The position numbers were made by a program, and so were the translations under genes. From contig CAZUWF010000006.1 of NCBI GenBank assembly GCA_964624065.1, positions 19,218-83,217 of the forward strand: a stretch of DNA of 64,000 nt, read 5' to 3'. Numbering within the stretch: position 1 is the stretch's first letter; every line of letters begins with the position of its first letter. This document shows, in pieces, positions 27,289 to 36,413 of this stretch. The notes below the pieces were generated by a model. That model did no database searches. It saw nothing but the letters and a program-made list of their open reading frames with translations, and was not told the origin of the DNA. This DNA comes from UBA7960 sp964624065. GTDB taxonomy: Bacteria; Bacteroidota; Bacteroidia; Bacteroidales; UBA7960.

Positions 27289-30200
27289 ATGAAGTTAGAG
27301 TTACAAGCCTCTACACCATTAATTATGCTTGTGGCATTAGTGATCATTATCGGGTTTAAACCGGCAATTGCCCAGCCGATTTCAATAAGCCTATCTAAAA
27401 CCAGGAGTGTTGCCGAAGTTAAGCAACACGACCTCAACAAGTTGGTTTTTTATGCAAATTTCAAAAGCATAGAGGGCCGGAGGGTTGAGACTGAGAAGGG
27501 TTTATTTGCCGAGTTGTTTCTCACAAAAGGGCATTCGATAGGCGAAATGGGTACTCCCAAGCTTCCAGCAACAATGCACCTTATTGAGGTACCATTCGGG
27601 GCCGAAATGGATGTAAAAGTAAAGGGATACACACAAACCACGATCCAGCTTAACGAGCACGGAATAAAAATTCCGTTGATGCCGGTTCAACCTTCATTAA
27701 GAAAGGATTTGGATGCCTCTAAGGCTCCATTTGAATATAATGCAGCCAGTTATTCCAAAAATTCTTTCACCGAGGGCCAAATTGCATCGGTTGAGGTAAT
27801 TGGCGTAATGAGGGGCGTTAGAATTGCAAGGCTAACAATATCTCCGGTAAGTTACAACCCTGTTGAAAACGCCATAAATGTTTACAACGAAATTGAAGTT
27901 GAAATCAACTTTTCTGGGGCAGATGCCGCTTTGACAAACCAAATTAAGGCATCAACTTTCACCCCTTATTTTGAGCCAGTTTACGAGAAATTAACGAGTA
28001 GGATCAAATCACGAGACATTTTTGACGATTATCCTGACCTTACAAAGGATCCAATCAAAATGGTTATAGTTTCGAACCGTATGTTCGAGCAAACATTGCA
28101 ACCATTTATTGAGTGGAAAACACAGCAGGGGTTCTTTGTGACCGTTGGGTACACGGATGTTATCGGAACAACCGCCAATGCTATTAAAAACTATATTCAT
28201 GGCCTTTACAATGCCGCTACCCCGAACGATCCTGCTCCTTCTTTCATAATAATAGTTGGTGATCCAGCCACCATGCCGGCTTCGGCAACAGGAAGTGCCT
28301 CAGCAGGAGTTACAGACCTTTACTACGCATCGGTTGATGGCGATTATTTTCCCGAGATGTACTATGGCCGGCTGTCTGCCAGAACAGTGCAGGAATTGCA
28401 AAACCAGATTGATAAAATTGTTTATTACCAAAAATATAACTTTTCCGATCCAACCTACCTGAACAATGTAACCTTGATTGCTGGTAGTGATGCATACTGG
28501 AACCCAAAAATTGGCCAGGCTACAATCAAGTATGGTACCGCAAATTACTTCAATGCAGCCAATGGATTTGGGACAGTTTGGGGGTATGGTGTTGCCAACG
28601 ACCCCAACAATCCAAACAATAGTCCTGGATACACAGGATGTTATGAAAACCAAAGGATTTCTGTAAGTCTGATTAACTTCACGGCTCACTGCTCTCCTAC
28701 CTCATGGGCCAATCCAACCCTAACTACAACGATGGTTCACAATATGACCAATACCGGCAAGTATTCTTTGGCTATAGGAAACTGTTGCCAAAGTGCCATG
28801 TTTAGCAACCCTGAATCAATAGGCGAGGCTTGGGTTAGAGCCCAAAACAAGGGAGCAGTAGCATACATTGGATCTGTTCCAAACACATATTGGTTCGAAG
28901 ATTTTTACTGGGCCGTTGGTGCATTTCCAATTGTAGGCACAAATGATGGATATGTTCCTACGGTTTCCCAAACTACCCTTGGTGCCTACGATGCACCTTT
29001 TATTTCTGATTACCTTGCCGTTGGTGCCCTCAATTTTGTTGGTAATCTGGCGGTTACTGAAGCCAATATCCAAGGATATCCTCGTCATTCTAGTCCACTT
29101 TACTATTGGCAAGCCTACCACATCTTTGGCGATCCATCCACCTACATATACCTAAGGGAAGGTTTGGCGAACCAAGTTTCTCATTTGCCGATAGTTCCAA
29201 TTGGCCTTAACACTTACACGGTTAATGCCCTTCCTGGCTCATATGTTGGTATTTCAAAAAATGGCGTTTTGCACGGAGCCGCCCTAGTGGGGTCAACAGG
29301 TGAGGTTGAGGTGCCAATTCAACCTATTTTGGAGGGAGGCAATGTTATGGTAGTAGTTACGAAACCACAGCATATTCCTTACATTGCGGAACTTCCAGCT
29401 GCAACCTTGGAGGGTCCATTCATTGTGCTTGACAATTACACTATAAACGACCAAACAGGTAACAATAACGGACTTGCCGATTATGGTGAGAGTTTTGCTA
29501 TAAACTTAACATTAAAAAATGTTGGTACCGCCCTTGGAACAAACCTCATTGCAACCCTTTCGGGAAATGATAGTTTCTTTACAGCCTCGAATGCTGGGCC
29601 TGTTTCGTTTGGAAACATTCTTCCTGGACCCAATGGAAATACTGTAAACGTAAATGGTGCTTTTTCGTTTACTTTGGCCAATAATGTACCGGACCAGCAT
29701 AAGGCAAATTTTATCCTTTCAATCACGAATGGCGATAAGGTTTGGAATTCAAAAATTAGAATTACGGCTCAAGCCCCTGTTTTATCAATTGGGTCCATAT
29801 CCATCAATGATAACAACCACGCTACTCCCGGTGTTTTGGATCCTGGAGAAACTGCAAATGCAGTGATTCAGATTTACAACACGGGAAACTCTCCTGCCAA
29901 AAACGTTGGGGCATTACTAACAACCCTGTCACCGTTTTTGACCATAAATGGGTTAGCTACAATCAACATACCTTCACTTACTGCGGGTCAATCGTCGCAA
30001 GCCGCCTTCTCCGTTACTGCTGCTGCAAGCACTCCGCTAGAAACCAGTACGGTGGTTAATCTTGACCTTCGGTCGGGGCAATATTATGCCAACAAGAATC
30101 TATCAATAATAGTGGGTTTTGTACCTGTTTTCAATATTCAAAATGGTCAAGTAACGGCCTGCACTGGGCGCTTTTATGATAGTGGGGGGGCTACGGGAAA

Positions 30201-32070
30201 TTATGCGAACAATGAGAACCGAACCATGACTTTCACTCCAACGCACCCACAGGCAAGTTTGTGGTTTAATTTTACATCATTCAATACCGAAAATAATTAT
30301 GACAAGTTGTTCATTTATAATGGTGCTAATACTTCATCACCACAATTTCCGGGAAGTCCGTTTATGGGCACAGCTACGCCTGGGATGATAATGGCCACCA
30401 ATGCGCAAGGTGCAATAACATTTGCTTTTACTTCAGACGCTTCGATTGTTAGGTCTGGCTGGTCAGCAGATTTTTTCTGCATTGATTTAAGTGTACCGCC
30501 AAGCTGCGCCTCCAATCCCAGCCCAGCTATTGGCCACGTGGTTGCCACAAGTCCGGTTAATCTACAATGGAATAGAGTGCCTGGGGCAACTGAATATGAT
30601 GTTTTCATAGGAGTTGGCTCCTTGCCAGAAACCGCAACAGCTACGGTAACTCAAAATAGCTTCAATTTTATTCTGCAAGATTTTTCAAATTACCTTTGGA
30701 AGGTGGTGCCTAAAAACAGCTCAGGCAGTGCAACAGGTTGCAGTGTTTGGGCATTTTCAACAGCCAAGCTCGCAACGATTGTTAACATGCATACTGGATC
30801 CATAACTACCTGCAATTCTCTGTTTTACGACTCAGGCGGGCCGTCAGGGGCCTATTCGCATAATGAAAACCTAATGCTCACTTTTAACCCCACGATCCCT
30901 GGCGCCAAAGTAAGAGTCCAGTTCCATACTCTTGACGTGGAGAGTCACTCTACTTGCAATTACGATAGATTGCTGGTTTACGACGGGTCGGGTGCCCAAG
31001 CAACACTACTAGGTCGCTTTTGTGGTACCACCATCCCCGGAATTTTAACTTCTACAAATGGTCCTCTTACCTTCCATTTCACCAGTGATGGTACTATTGC
31101 CAAGCCTGGTTGGTCGGCACACGTTTCTTGTCACGGTCCATTCCATGATGTCACCTTCACGATCCAAGGACCATCAGGGCCGGTGGAGGGAGCAATGGTT
31201 AAAGTTGGTAGTACGGAAGTGACGACCAATTCTACTGGCATTGCTATTTTGCAAGGGCTTCAAGCAGGTACATCAATTTACACCGTAATCAAGGAAGGGT
31301 TCTTGGCGGCAAGTGGCACTTTTGTTGTCGCTGAAAACACCCCTGTTTCTGTTGTCCTATCAAAATTATACAAGGCGACATTTGTAGTCAGATCTAACGA
31401 AAACCCGGTTGAAGGTGCAACAATTGTCATAAATAATTCCTCTTGGGTTACCAACAGCAACGGTTTAGCATTCACAAATCTAGTTGGAGGTACATACTCG
31501 TATATGGTTTCAAAAACTGGATTCCAGCAAGCCTCAGGACAGCTGTTAATAGCCGGCCAGAATGTTGAGGTGAGGGTTAATCTCCAACCCCTCTACCTGA
31601 TTACGTTCCAAGTGGCAACTTCTGGCGGGCCGCTTCACCGTGCCGAGATAAAAATTGCCGGCCATACGCTGCATACCAATAATTTTGGTAGATGCAGCAT
31701 ATCTCTAATACCAGGCAACTACAATTATTCGGTTAGGTATCTTGAATTTCCACCAGTATCAGGGTCACTAAATGTGGTGGATGATAATATCTTTTTATCG
31801 GTATTGGTCGAAACTAGCACTGGAGAACCAGCAATGCAAAACGTCGTTCTGTTTCCAAACCCATTCACTTCAAAGATTAATTTCACTGGTACTTCTGATG
31901 TAAGGTTGGTAACAATTTCTACCTCCTCTGGCCAGGAGGTAATTGAAAAGAAAAACCAAGGGTCAAACCAAATGGAGATTCAAACTGGTTGGCTGCCTGT
32001 AGGTATTTACATTGTAAAATTGGTTGACAAAAAAAACAAAACGGTTATTCATAAAATGGTCAAGCAATAG
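27289..32070 (+). CDS. Secreted Lys-gingipain-like C25 cysteine protease with CUB domains and T9SS sorting signal
   Basis: A 1593-residue exported protease. The order is: signal peptide (to about residue 29), propeptide (to about 240), peptidase C25 domain (about 250-640), gingipain Ig-like domain, two adhesion-type beta domains, two CUB-like domains (about 955-1070 and 1175-1285), three carboxypeptidase-regulatory-like beta repeats, and a T9SS type A sorting domain (FPNPFTSKINF to the end). The catalytic pair is His467 (FTAHCSPTSW) and Cys500 (IGNCCQSAMF), spaced 33 residues as in RgpB and Kgp. GNCC and IGSVPNTYWFEDFYWAVGA are closest to Kgp, suggesting Lys specificity, which is inference. 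The ATG at 27289 was chosen since it starts the signal peptide; a strong promoter precedes and a terminator follows. Confidence 0.93.
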   Translation: MKLELQASTPLIMLVALVIIIGFKPAIAQPISISLSKTRSVAEVKQHDLNKLVFYANFKSIEGRRVETEKGLFAELFLTKGHSIGEMGTPKLPATMHLIEVPFGAEMDVKVKGYTQTTIQLNEHGIKIPLMPVQPSLRKDLDASKAPFEYNAASYSKNSFTEGQIASVEVIGVMRGVRIARLTISPVSYNPVENAINVYNEIEVEINFSGADAALTNQIKASTFTPYFEPVYEKLTSRIKSRDIFDDYPDLTKDPIKMVIVSNRMFEQTLQPFIEWKTQQGFFVTVGYTDVIGTTANAIKNYIHGLYNAATPNDPAPSFIIIVGDPATMPASATGSASAGVTDLYYASVDGDYFPEMYYGRLSARTVQELQNQIDKIVYYQKYNFSDPTYLNNVTLIAGSDAYWNPKIGQATIKYGTANYFNAANGFGTVWGYGVANDPNNPNNSPGYTGCYENQRISVSLINFTAHCSPTSWANPTLTTTMVHNMTNTGKYSLAIGNCCQSAMFSNPESIGEAWVRAQNKGAVAYIGSVPNTYWFEDFYWAVGAFPIVGTNDGYVPTVSQTTLGAYDAPFISDYLAVGALNFVGNLAVTEANIQGYPRHSSPLYYWQAYHIFGDPSTYIYLREGLANQVSHLPIVPIGLNTYTVNALPGSYVGISKNGVLHGAALVGSTGEVEVPIQPILEGGNVMVVVTKPQHIPYIAELPAATLEGPFIVLDNYTINDQTGNNNGLADYGESFAINLTLKNVGTALGTNLIATLSGNDSFFTASNAGPVSFGNILPGPNGNTVNVNGAFSFTLANNVPDQHKANFILSITNGDKVWNSKIRITAQAPVLSIGSISINDNNHATPGVLDPGETANAVIQIYNTGNSPAKNVGALLTTLSPFLTINGLATINIPSLTAGQSSQAAFSVTAAASTPLETSTVVNLDLRSGQYYANKNLSIIVGFVPVFNIQNGQVTACTGRFYDSGGATGNYANNENRTMTFTPTHPQASLWFNFTSFNTENNYDKLFIYNGANTSSPQFPGSPFMGTATPGMIMATNAQGAITFAFTSDASIVRSGWSADFFCIDLSVPPSCASNPSPAIGHVVATSPVNLQWNRVPGATEYDVFIGVGSLPETATATVTQNSFNFILQDFSNYLWKVVPKNSSGSATGCSVWAFSTAKLATIVNMHTGSITTCNSLFYDSGGPSGAYSHNENLMLTFNPTIPGAKVRVQFHTLDVESHSTCNYDRLLVYDGSGAQATLLGRFCGTTIPGILTSTNGPLTFHFTSDGTIAKPGWSAHVSCHGPFHDVTFTIQGPSGPVEGAMVKVGSTEVTTNSTGIAILQGLQAGTSIYTVIKEGFLAASGTFVVAENTPVSVVLSKLYKATFVVRSNENPVEGATIVINNSSWVTNSNGLAFTNLVGGTYSYMVSKTGFQQASGQLLIAGQNVEVRVNLQPLYLITFQVATSGGPLHRAEIKIAGHTLHTNNFGRCSISLIPGNYNYSVRYLEFPPVSGSLNVVDDNIFLSVLVETSTGEPAMQNVVLFPNPFTSKINFTGTSDVRLVTISTSSGQEVIEKKNQGSNQMEIQTGWLPVGIYIVKLVDKKNKTVIHKMVKQ
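30793..32067 (+). repeat. C-terminal cassette shared by the two proteases, copy 1
   Basis: The last 420 or so codons encode CUB, three carboxypeptidase-regulatory-like repeats and the sorting domain, and align nearly end to end with those of the downstream protease (copy 2 at about 34170-35450). Shared words include NYDRLLVYDG, LGRFCGTTIPG, CHGPFHDVTF, ILQGLQAG/VLQGLQAG and TFQVATSGGPL. Confidence 0.85.
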
Positions 32071-32092
32071 TAATTTCAATTAAGATTCAAAT

Positions 32093-32130
32093 AAAAAAAC
32101 CGATCCAATTCTGGGGCGGTTTTTTTTTTA
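32093..32130 (+). terminator. Terminator of the gingipain-like gene
   Basis: AAAAAAACCG (32093-32102) pairs with CGGTTTTTTT (from 32117) around a 14-base loop, ending in a long T run. Confidence 0.8.
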
Positions 32131-32192
32131 TTGATTTTTTTTTACTTTTACCAAATATTTGTCAAACTATTTTTTAATCAAAGCCATTATTT

Positions 32193-35100
32193 ATGAACAA
32201 AAATTTACCGTCTCGTTTAGTTACCCTGGTGTTGCTTTCTTTTTTGATTGTAATATCTAAATTGCCCGCCCAAGTTAATCAGGGTGGCACACCCATAGGG
32301 TTAGAGCTTGAAAAGTTGAAAATTGTTGCAGATGTTGATTTCGAATCAATGCCATGGTTCGACATCGAAGCCCTCAGGGCCGAAGACGCGGTCCGCGACG
32401 GCCAACCCGGCCAGCCATGGCGTTTCGGCCATAATCATTTAGTTAATCTAAACCTTGGTAATTCGGGACAGTGGGTAAGGCTGGAGGATGGCTCCAAACT
32501 GTGGCGGTTGGGAATTGAATGCCCGGGAGCCATTTCAATAAACCTTGCTTTTGATGATTTTCGGATACCTCAAGGCTCCAAGCTTTTTATTTACACACCT
32601 TGCGGAAAAAATATTCAGGGTGCTTTTACAAGTTACAACAACCAGCAGGATGGGTATTTTGCAACTGCGCCAATTCTTGGTGAATCCATTATTATAGAAT
32701 ACCTTGAGCCATCTAATGTCGATTTTTCGGGCTATTTCAACCTTTTCAGAGTAACCCACGGTTACAGGGGTATGGGCGAACTGACAGAAAAAGGTTTCGG
32801 ACAATCAGGTGCTTGCAATATGAACGTTGCATGTCCGGCAGCCGAAGGCTGGGGCAAGCAGATTAGGTCGGTTGCCAAGATTTTGAGAAATGGTGCCGAT
32901 TGGTGCTCTGGTGCATTGATAAACAACACACAAAATGACGCTAAACCTTATTTCCTGAGCGCCAATCATTGTTTTGCCACCGAGGGTACATTAGTTTTTG
33001 TATTCAACTGGCAAAGCCCCACCTGTGCCAACCCACCCACAGCTCCACCGGTTGTACATACAATCAGCGGTGCAGTTACAAGGGCAAGGCACTCCACCTC
33101 AGATGTTTGGCTTCTTGAATTCAACAACCCTGTTCCTCTTGACTTTAACGCTTATTTTTCTGGATGGAATCGCGACTTGAGCGATGCTATCCCAGGCTTA
33201 ATTACGGGAGTGCATCACCCCGCCGGTGATATCAAAAAGTTCAGCTATTCAAATTCCGGAGTTACACGTGCAAGTTACCTTGGTGCCACAAATTCTGGAA
33301 CCTCGCATTGGAGAATTACATGGGACGGGGGTACCACAACAGAAGGGGGATCTAGTGGGTCACCAATTTTTGACTCCAATGGAAGGATAATTGGTCAATT
33401 GCACGGTGGTTATGCCGCGTGCGGAAACACCCTTGCCGACTGGTATGGAAGGTTTGGAGTTTCGATGGATAATGGTTTACGCCCCTGGTTGGATCCAACC
33501 AATACGGGCGTAATGGCTATCAATGGCTATGATCCGATACTTGATGCCACCAACCCAGCTGCCCCGGCTGCAGTAACAAACCTCGCACTTCAGCCTGCCG
33601 CCAACGGGCAGTTATCGGCCAACCTGAGCTGGACAAATCCTTCCTTATCTTTTTCGGGTTCTCCGCTAACCCAACTAAGCTCGGTAAACATATATAGGGA
33701 TCAGGTTTTGATTCATTCCTTAACCCCCACCCAAATTGGTGCTCCTGCAAATTTTGTAGATCAAAACATTACCTCATCAGGATTTTACACCTATGTTGTG
33801 CGGGGAGTAAACTCAAATGGAGAGGGCCCCAAGGTAGAAGTTAAGGGTTTTGTTGGTCATGATAAGCCCGGAAAAGTCGGTAACCTTCTTTTAACAGCAG
33901 TTGGCAATGATGGTTTACTTACCTGGACAGCACCTACCCACGGTCAGCATAATGCGTTTTATAATCCAACCTCCCTGACACACTACGTAATTACAAGAAA
34001 GCCCGGCAATACTGTCTTTAACGTTCCTGCCAGTGCTGTTCAGTTTTTAGACAACACCGTGCCGATAATGGGTAATTACACTTACACCATCGCAGGCGTA
34101 AACCAGTCCGGAGTGGGTGAGGAGTCAACCTCAAACTCCGTACTCCTTGCCTCACAAGGGGCCGTATTTATGGCCAATGGCTCCTCTACAACCTGCAATG
34201 CAACATTTTTTGATTCTGGCGGACCAAGTGCGAACTACCAAATTAACGAAAGTTTTGTTTACACATTCAACCCAGGGATTGCAAACTCAAACATTAGGGT
34301 AGAGTTTTTAACTTTCAACATCGAATCTCATTGGAATTGCAATTATGACAGGTTGCTTGTATATGATGGGCCCAACACCAGCTCTCCATTGTTAGGAAGG
34401 TTTTGTGGTACAACAATTCCTGGGCCATTTACTGCCACCACCGGTCCGCTAACATTTCACTTCATTAGTGACATAGCCAGGACAACGCCCGGTTGGTCTG
34501 CCGTGGTGTCATGCCACGGACCATTCCATGATGTTACTTTTTCCGTAACGGGACCAGATGGTCCAGTAGCTGGAGCACTCGTAAAGGTCGATAATAAGGA
34601 GGTGTTGACGAATGAAAATGGCTTGGCTGTTTTGCAGGGTCTTCAGGCAGGAGAAAGGCAATTCCGGGTTACCAAGGAAGGCTTCTTGCCTGCATCAGGC
34701 CCAATAAACGTCGTGGCAGGGTTGCAGTTTCCGGTGGTTTTAAACAAACTTTACTCCTTGCAATTTAACGTCAGAACAGGCCAAACCCCAATTAATGGAG
34801 CAACAATATTAGTTAACAACACATCGCTTACTTCAAACAATCAGGGAATTGCAACAATATCATTGCCAAACGGTACGTTCACCTACAGTGTTACGAGAAA
34901 TGGATATCAGACCGCTACGGGCGAGGTAACCATTGCTGGGCAAAATATGGTGATTGGTGTTAACCTTAACCCACTTTACACCGTAACCTTCCAAGTTGCC
35001 ACTTCAGGAGGGCCATTGAATAGGGCCGAGATCAAAATTGGAGGACACACTCTGCTAACAAACAATACCGGGCAAGCAAACGTGAACCTAATTCCTGGAT

Positions 35101-35453
35101 CGTACCCTTACGAGGTTAAATACTTGCATTTCCCTGTTATTACCGGATCAATTGTAGTTACAAATAATAACGTTTTCTTGGGAGTGCTCCTAGAAACCAA
35201 TGTGCCAGACTTATTGCCTAATCATTTCAAGATTTATCCCAATCCATTTGGATCTAAAATAACATTGGAAGGGACAACCGAACTTAAAGAAGTGTCAATT
35301 ACCACAATTACTGGCCAAGTAGTTTTGAGAGTTTCCAACCAAGGAGCAGCATCGATGGAAGTTCAAACTGGCCACCTGCCTGCAGGAGTTTATTTGGTCA
35401 AATTAGTAGGAAAAAACAACGAGGTGTTCACACAAAAGGTTATGAAGCAGTAA
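32193..35453 (+). CDS. Secreted trypsin-fold (lysyl endopeptidase-like) serine protease with CUB domain and T9SS sorting signal
   Basis: The 1086-residue protein starts with a signal peptide (to about residue 26) and a short propeptide. The trypsin-fold domain follows (about 190-440) with the full triad His259 (LSANHCFA), Asp304 (TSDVWLLEF) and Ser388 (GSSGSPIFD); it resembles Achromobacter lysyl endopeptidase and related Bacteroidota proteases. Next come two fibronectin type III domains (to about 650), a CUB domain (DSGGPSANYQINE to WSAVVSC), three carboxypeptidase-regulatory-like repeats and a T9SS sorting domain (IYPNPFGSKITLEG). From the CUB domain on it closely parallels the preceding protease. 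The two genes lie in tandem but have their own terminators. Confidence 0.93.
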   Translation: MNKNLPSRLVTLVLLSFLIVISKLPAQVNQGGTPIGLELEKLKIVADVDFESMPWFDIEALRAEDAVRDGQPGQPWRFGHNHLVNLNLGNSGQWVRLEDGSKLWRLGIECPGAISINLAFDDFRIPQGSKLFIYTPCGKNIQGAFTSYNNQQDGYFATAPILGESIIIEYLEPSNVDFSGYFNLFRVTHGYRGMGELTEKGFGQSGACNMNVACPAAEGWGKQIRSVAKILRNGADWCSGALINNTQNDAKPYFLSANHCFATEGTLVFVFNWQSPTCANPPTAPPVVHTISGAVTRARHSTSDVWLLEFNNPVPLDFNAYFSGWNRDLSDAIPGLITGVHHPAGDIKKFSYSNSGVTRASYLGATNSGTSHWRITWDGGTTTEGGSSGSPIFDSNGRIIGQLHGGYAACGNTLADWYGRFGVSMDNGLRPWLDPTNTGVMAINGYDPILDATNPAAPAAVTNLALQPAANGQLSANLSWTNPSLSFSGSPLTQLSSVNIYRDQVLIHSLTPTQIGAPANFVDQNITSSGFYTYVVRGVNSNGEGPKVEVKGFVGHDKPGKVGNLLLTAVGNDGLLTWTAPTHGQHNAFYNPTSLTHYVITRKPGNTVFNVPASAVQFLDNTVPIMGNYTYTIAGVNQSGVGEESTSNSVLLASQGAVFMANGSSTTCNATFFDSGGPSANYQINESFVYTFNPGIANSNIRVEFLTFNIESHWNCNYDRLLVYDGPNTSSPLLGRFCGTTIPGPFTATTGPLTFHFISDIARTTPGWSAVVSCHGPFHDVTFSVTGPDGPVAGALVKVDNKEVLTNENGLAVLQGLQAGERQFRVTKEGFLPASGPINVVAGLQFPVVLNKLYSLQFNVRTGQTPINGATILVNNTSLTSNNQGIATISLPNGTFTYSVTRNGYQTATGEVTIAGQNMVIGVNLNPLYTVTFQVATSGGPLNRAEIKIGGHTLLTNNTGQANVNLIPGSYPYEVKYLHFPVITGSIVVTNNNVFLGVLLETNVPDLLPNHFKIYPNPFGSKITLEGTTELKEVSITTITGQVVLRVSNQGAASMEVQTGHLPAGVYLVKLVGKNNEVFTQKVMKQ
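34170..35450 (+). repeat. C-terminal cassette shared by the two proteases, copy 2
   Basis: Counterpart of copy 1. The protein similarity is high over about 420 residues but the bases have diverged, so this is an older duplication or continued exchange, not a recent copy. Confidence 0.85.
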
Positions 35454-35474
35454 AGCCAAGGCCGTTGCTATTAA

Positions 35475-35510
35475 AAAGGAGGCTGGTTTATGCCAGCCTC
35501 CTTTATTTTG
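35475..35510 (+). terminator. Terminator of the serine protease gene
   Basis: A perfect 12-base stem, AAAGGAGGCTGG (35475-35486) with CCAGCCTCCTTT (35493-35504), loop TTTATG, followed by ATTTTG. It can also stop the reverse-strand bTHX transcript, because the stem is flanked by A residues on its left side. Confidence 0.9.
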
Positions 35511-35522
35511 TTCCACCAAGAA

Positions 35523-35663
35523 TTATTTCTTGGCTTTCTTTTTTTGTTTCAAAGGGGATTTTTCGTTAGGAACAAGGCTTTTCGCTATTTTTTTTGACCT
35601 AGTTTTGCCATAAGTCCCCCTCGCAATCTTCCCTCTGCGGGTTTTTAAATCTCCTTTTCCCAT
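35523..35663 (-). CDS. Small ribosomal subunit protein bTHX
   Basis: A 46-residue, very basic protein starting MGKGDLKTRRGKIARGTYGK, the recognisable core of the THX family that sits in a cavity at the top of the 30S head. In Bacteroidota these proteins are 30-60 residues and easily missed. It carries a lysine-rich tail ending KKKAKK. The ATG is at 35663 and the TAA at 35523. It is convergent with the serine protease and shares the terminator hairpin. A TAATTTTG box on the reverse strand at 35706-35713 could be its promoter. Confidence 0.9.
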   Translation of the reverse strand: MGKGDLKTRRGKIARGTYGKTRSKKIAKSLVPNEKSPLKQKKKAKK

Positions 35664-36413
35664 AATTCAAATGGTTTTTTTACTTAAAAGAAAAGAAACT
35701 GGATGCAAAATTAAAAAAAACGAAAGTTCGGTTTATAAACGTGACTATTAAAACTTTTGGATAAAAAGGTAAGGACCATTTTTACTTTTCTTCGGATATG
35801 TAAACTTAGTTGCATCCCATGCAAGGTCAGCAAGCCTTAGTAATATCAATGCCGATTATCAATTTTTTCCGAAAGTTGGGAGTGGAAAATGATGGCTGAA
35901 ACCGAAATGTTGCAACTTTTGTTAAAATCCCTCTTTGGAACCCGTATGGCCCATTGGTATGGCTCATAGCCTCGTGGTTAGGTACTTCAAGCTCCGTCAT
36001 AAAGAAAAGGACGGTTGTTTTTTAATGGGTAGTCTTCCTGGTCTGTAACCCATTGGATGTGGGCTTGTTGCAATGGTCCAATAGCCTTATTGCTATTATA
36101 AGCCGAGGCATTGGACCGCGGTATTTTCATATCGGTTATACCTATTGATGATGGGTCAACTATAGGTTCCAAGCACAACATTAGGGGCGGGTTTCAAATC
36201 AATGGCAATTTTCAGTAAGGTAAATAAATTGAATCCCAAAAACCTTGCACGACCTTGGCAAGGCACAATATTTTTGCAATGGAGAAATTTTTCTGTCGCC
36301 ACAGGAATGCACCTGGCACGGCTTTATGAAACCTAATTCAGTTCGTAAAACCTTTCCTACGACACAATGGTAACTGGGCGTCGGATAAGGTATGGCGGGT
36401 TATCCAAAATTGG
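35664..36413. other. Non-coding stretch between bTHX and the arginase-family gene
   Basis: About 750 bases without a supported gene. The composition is less A/T-rich than other spacers and short frames exist on both strands (for example reverse 35987-36181), but none has a recognisable family or a convincing length. It may hold the remains of a decayed gene. Confidence 0.4.
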
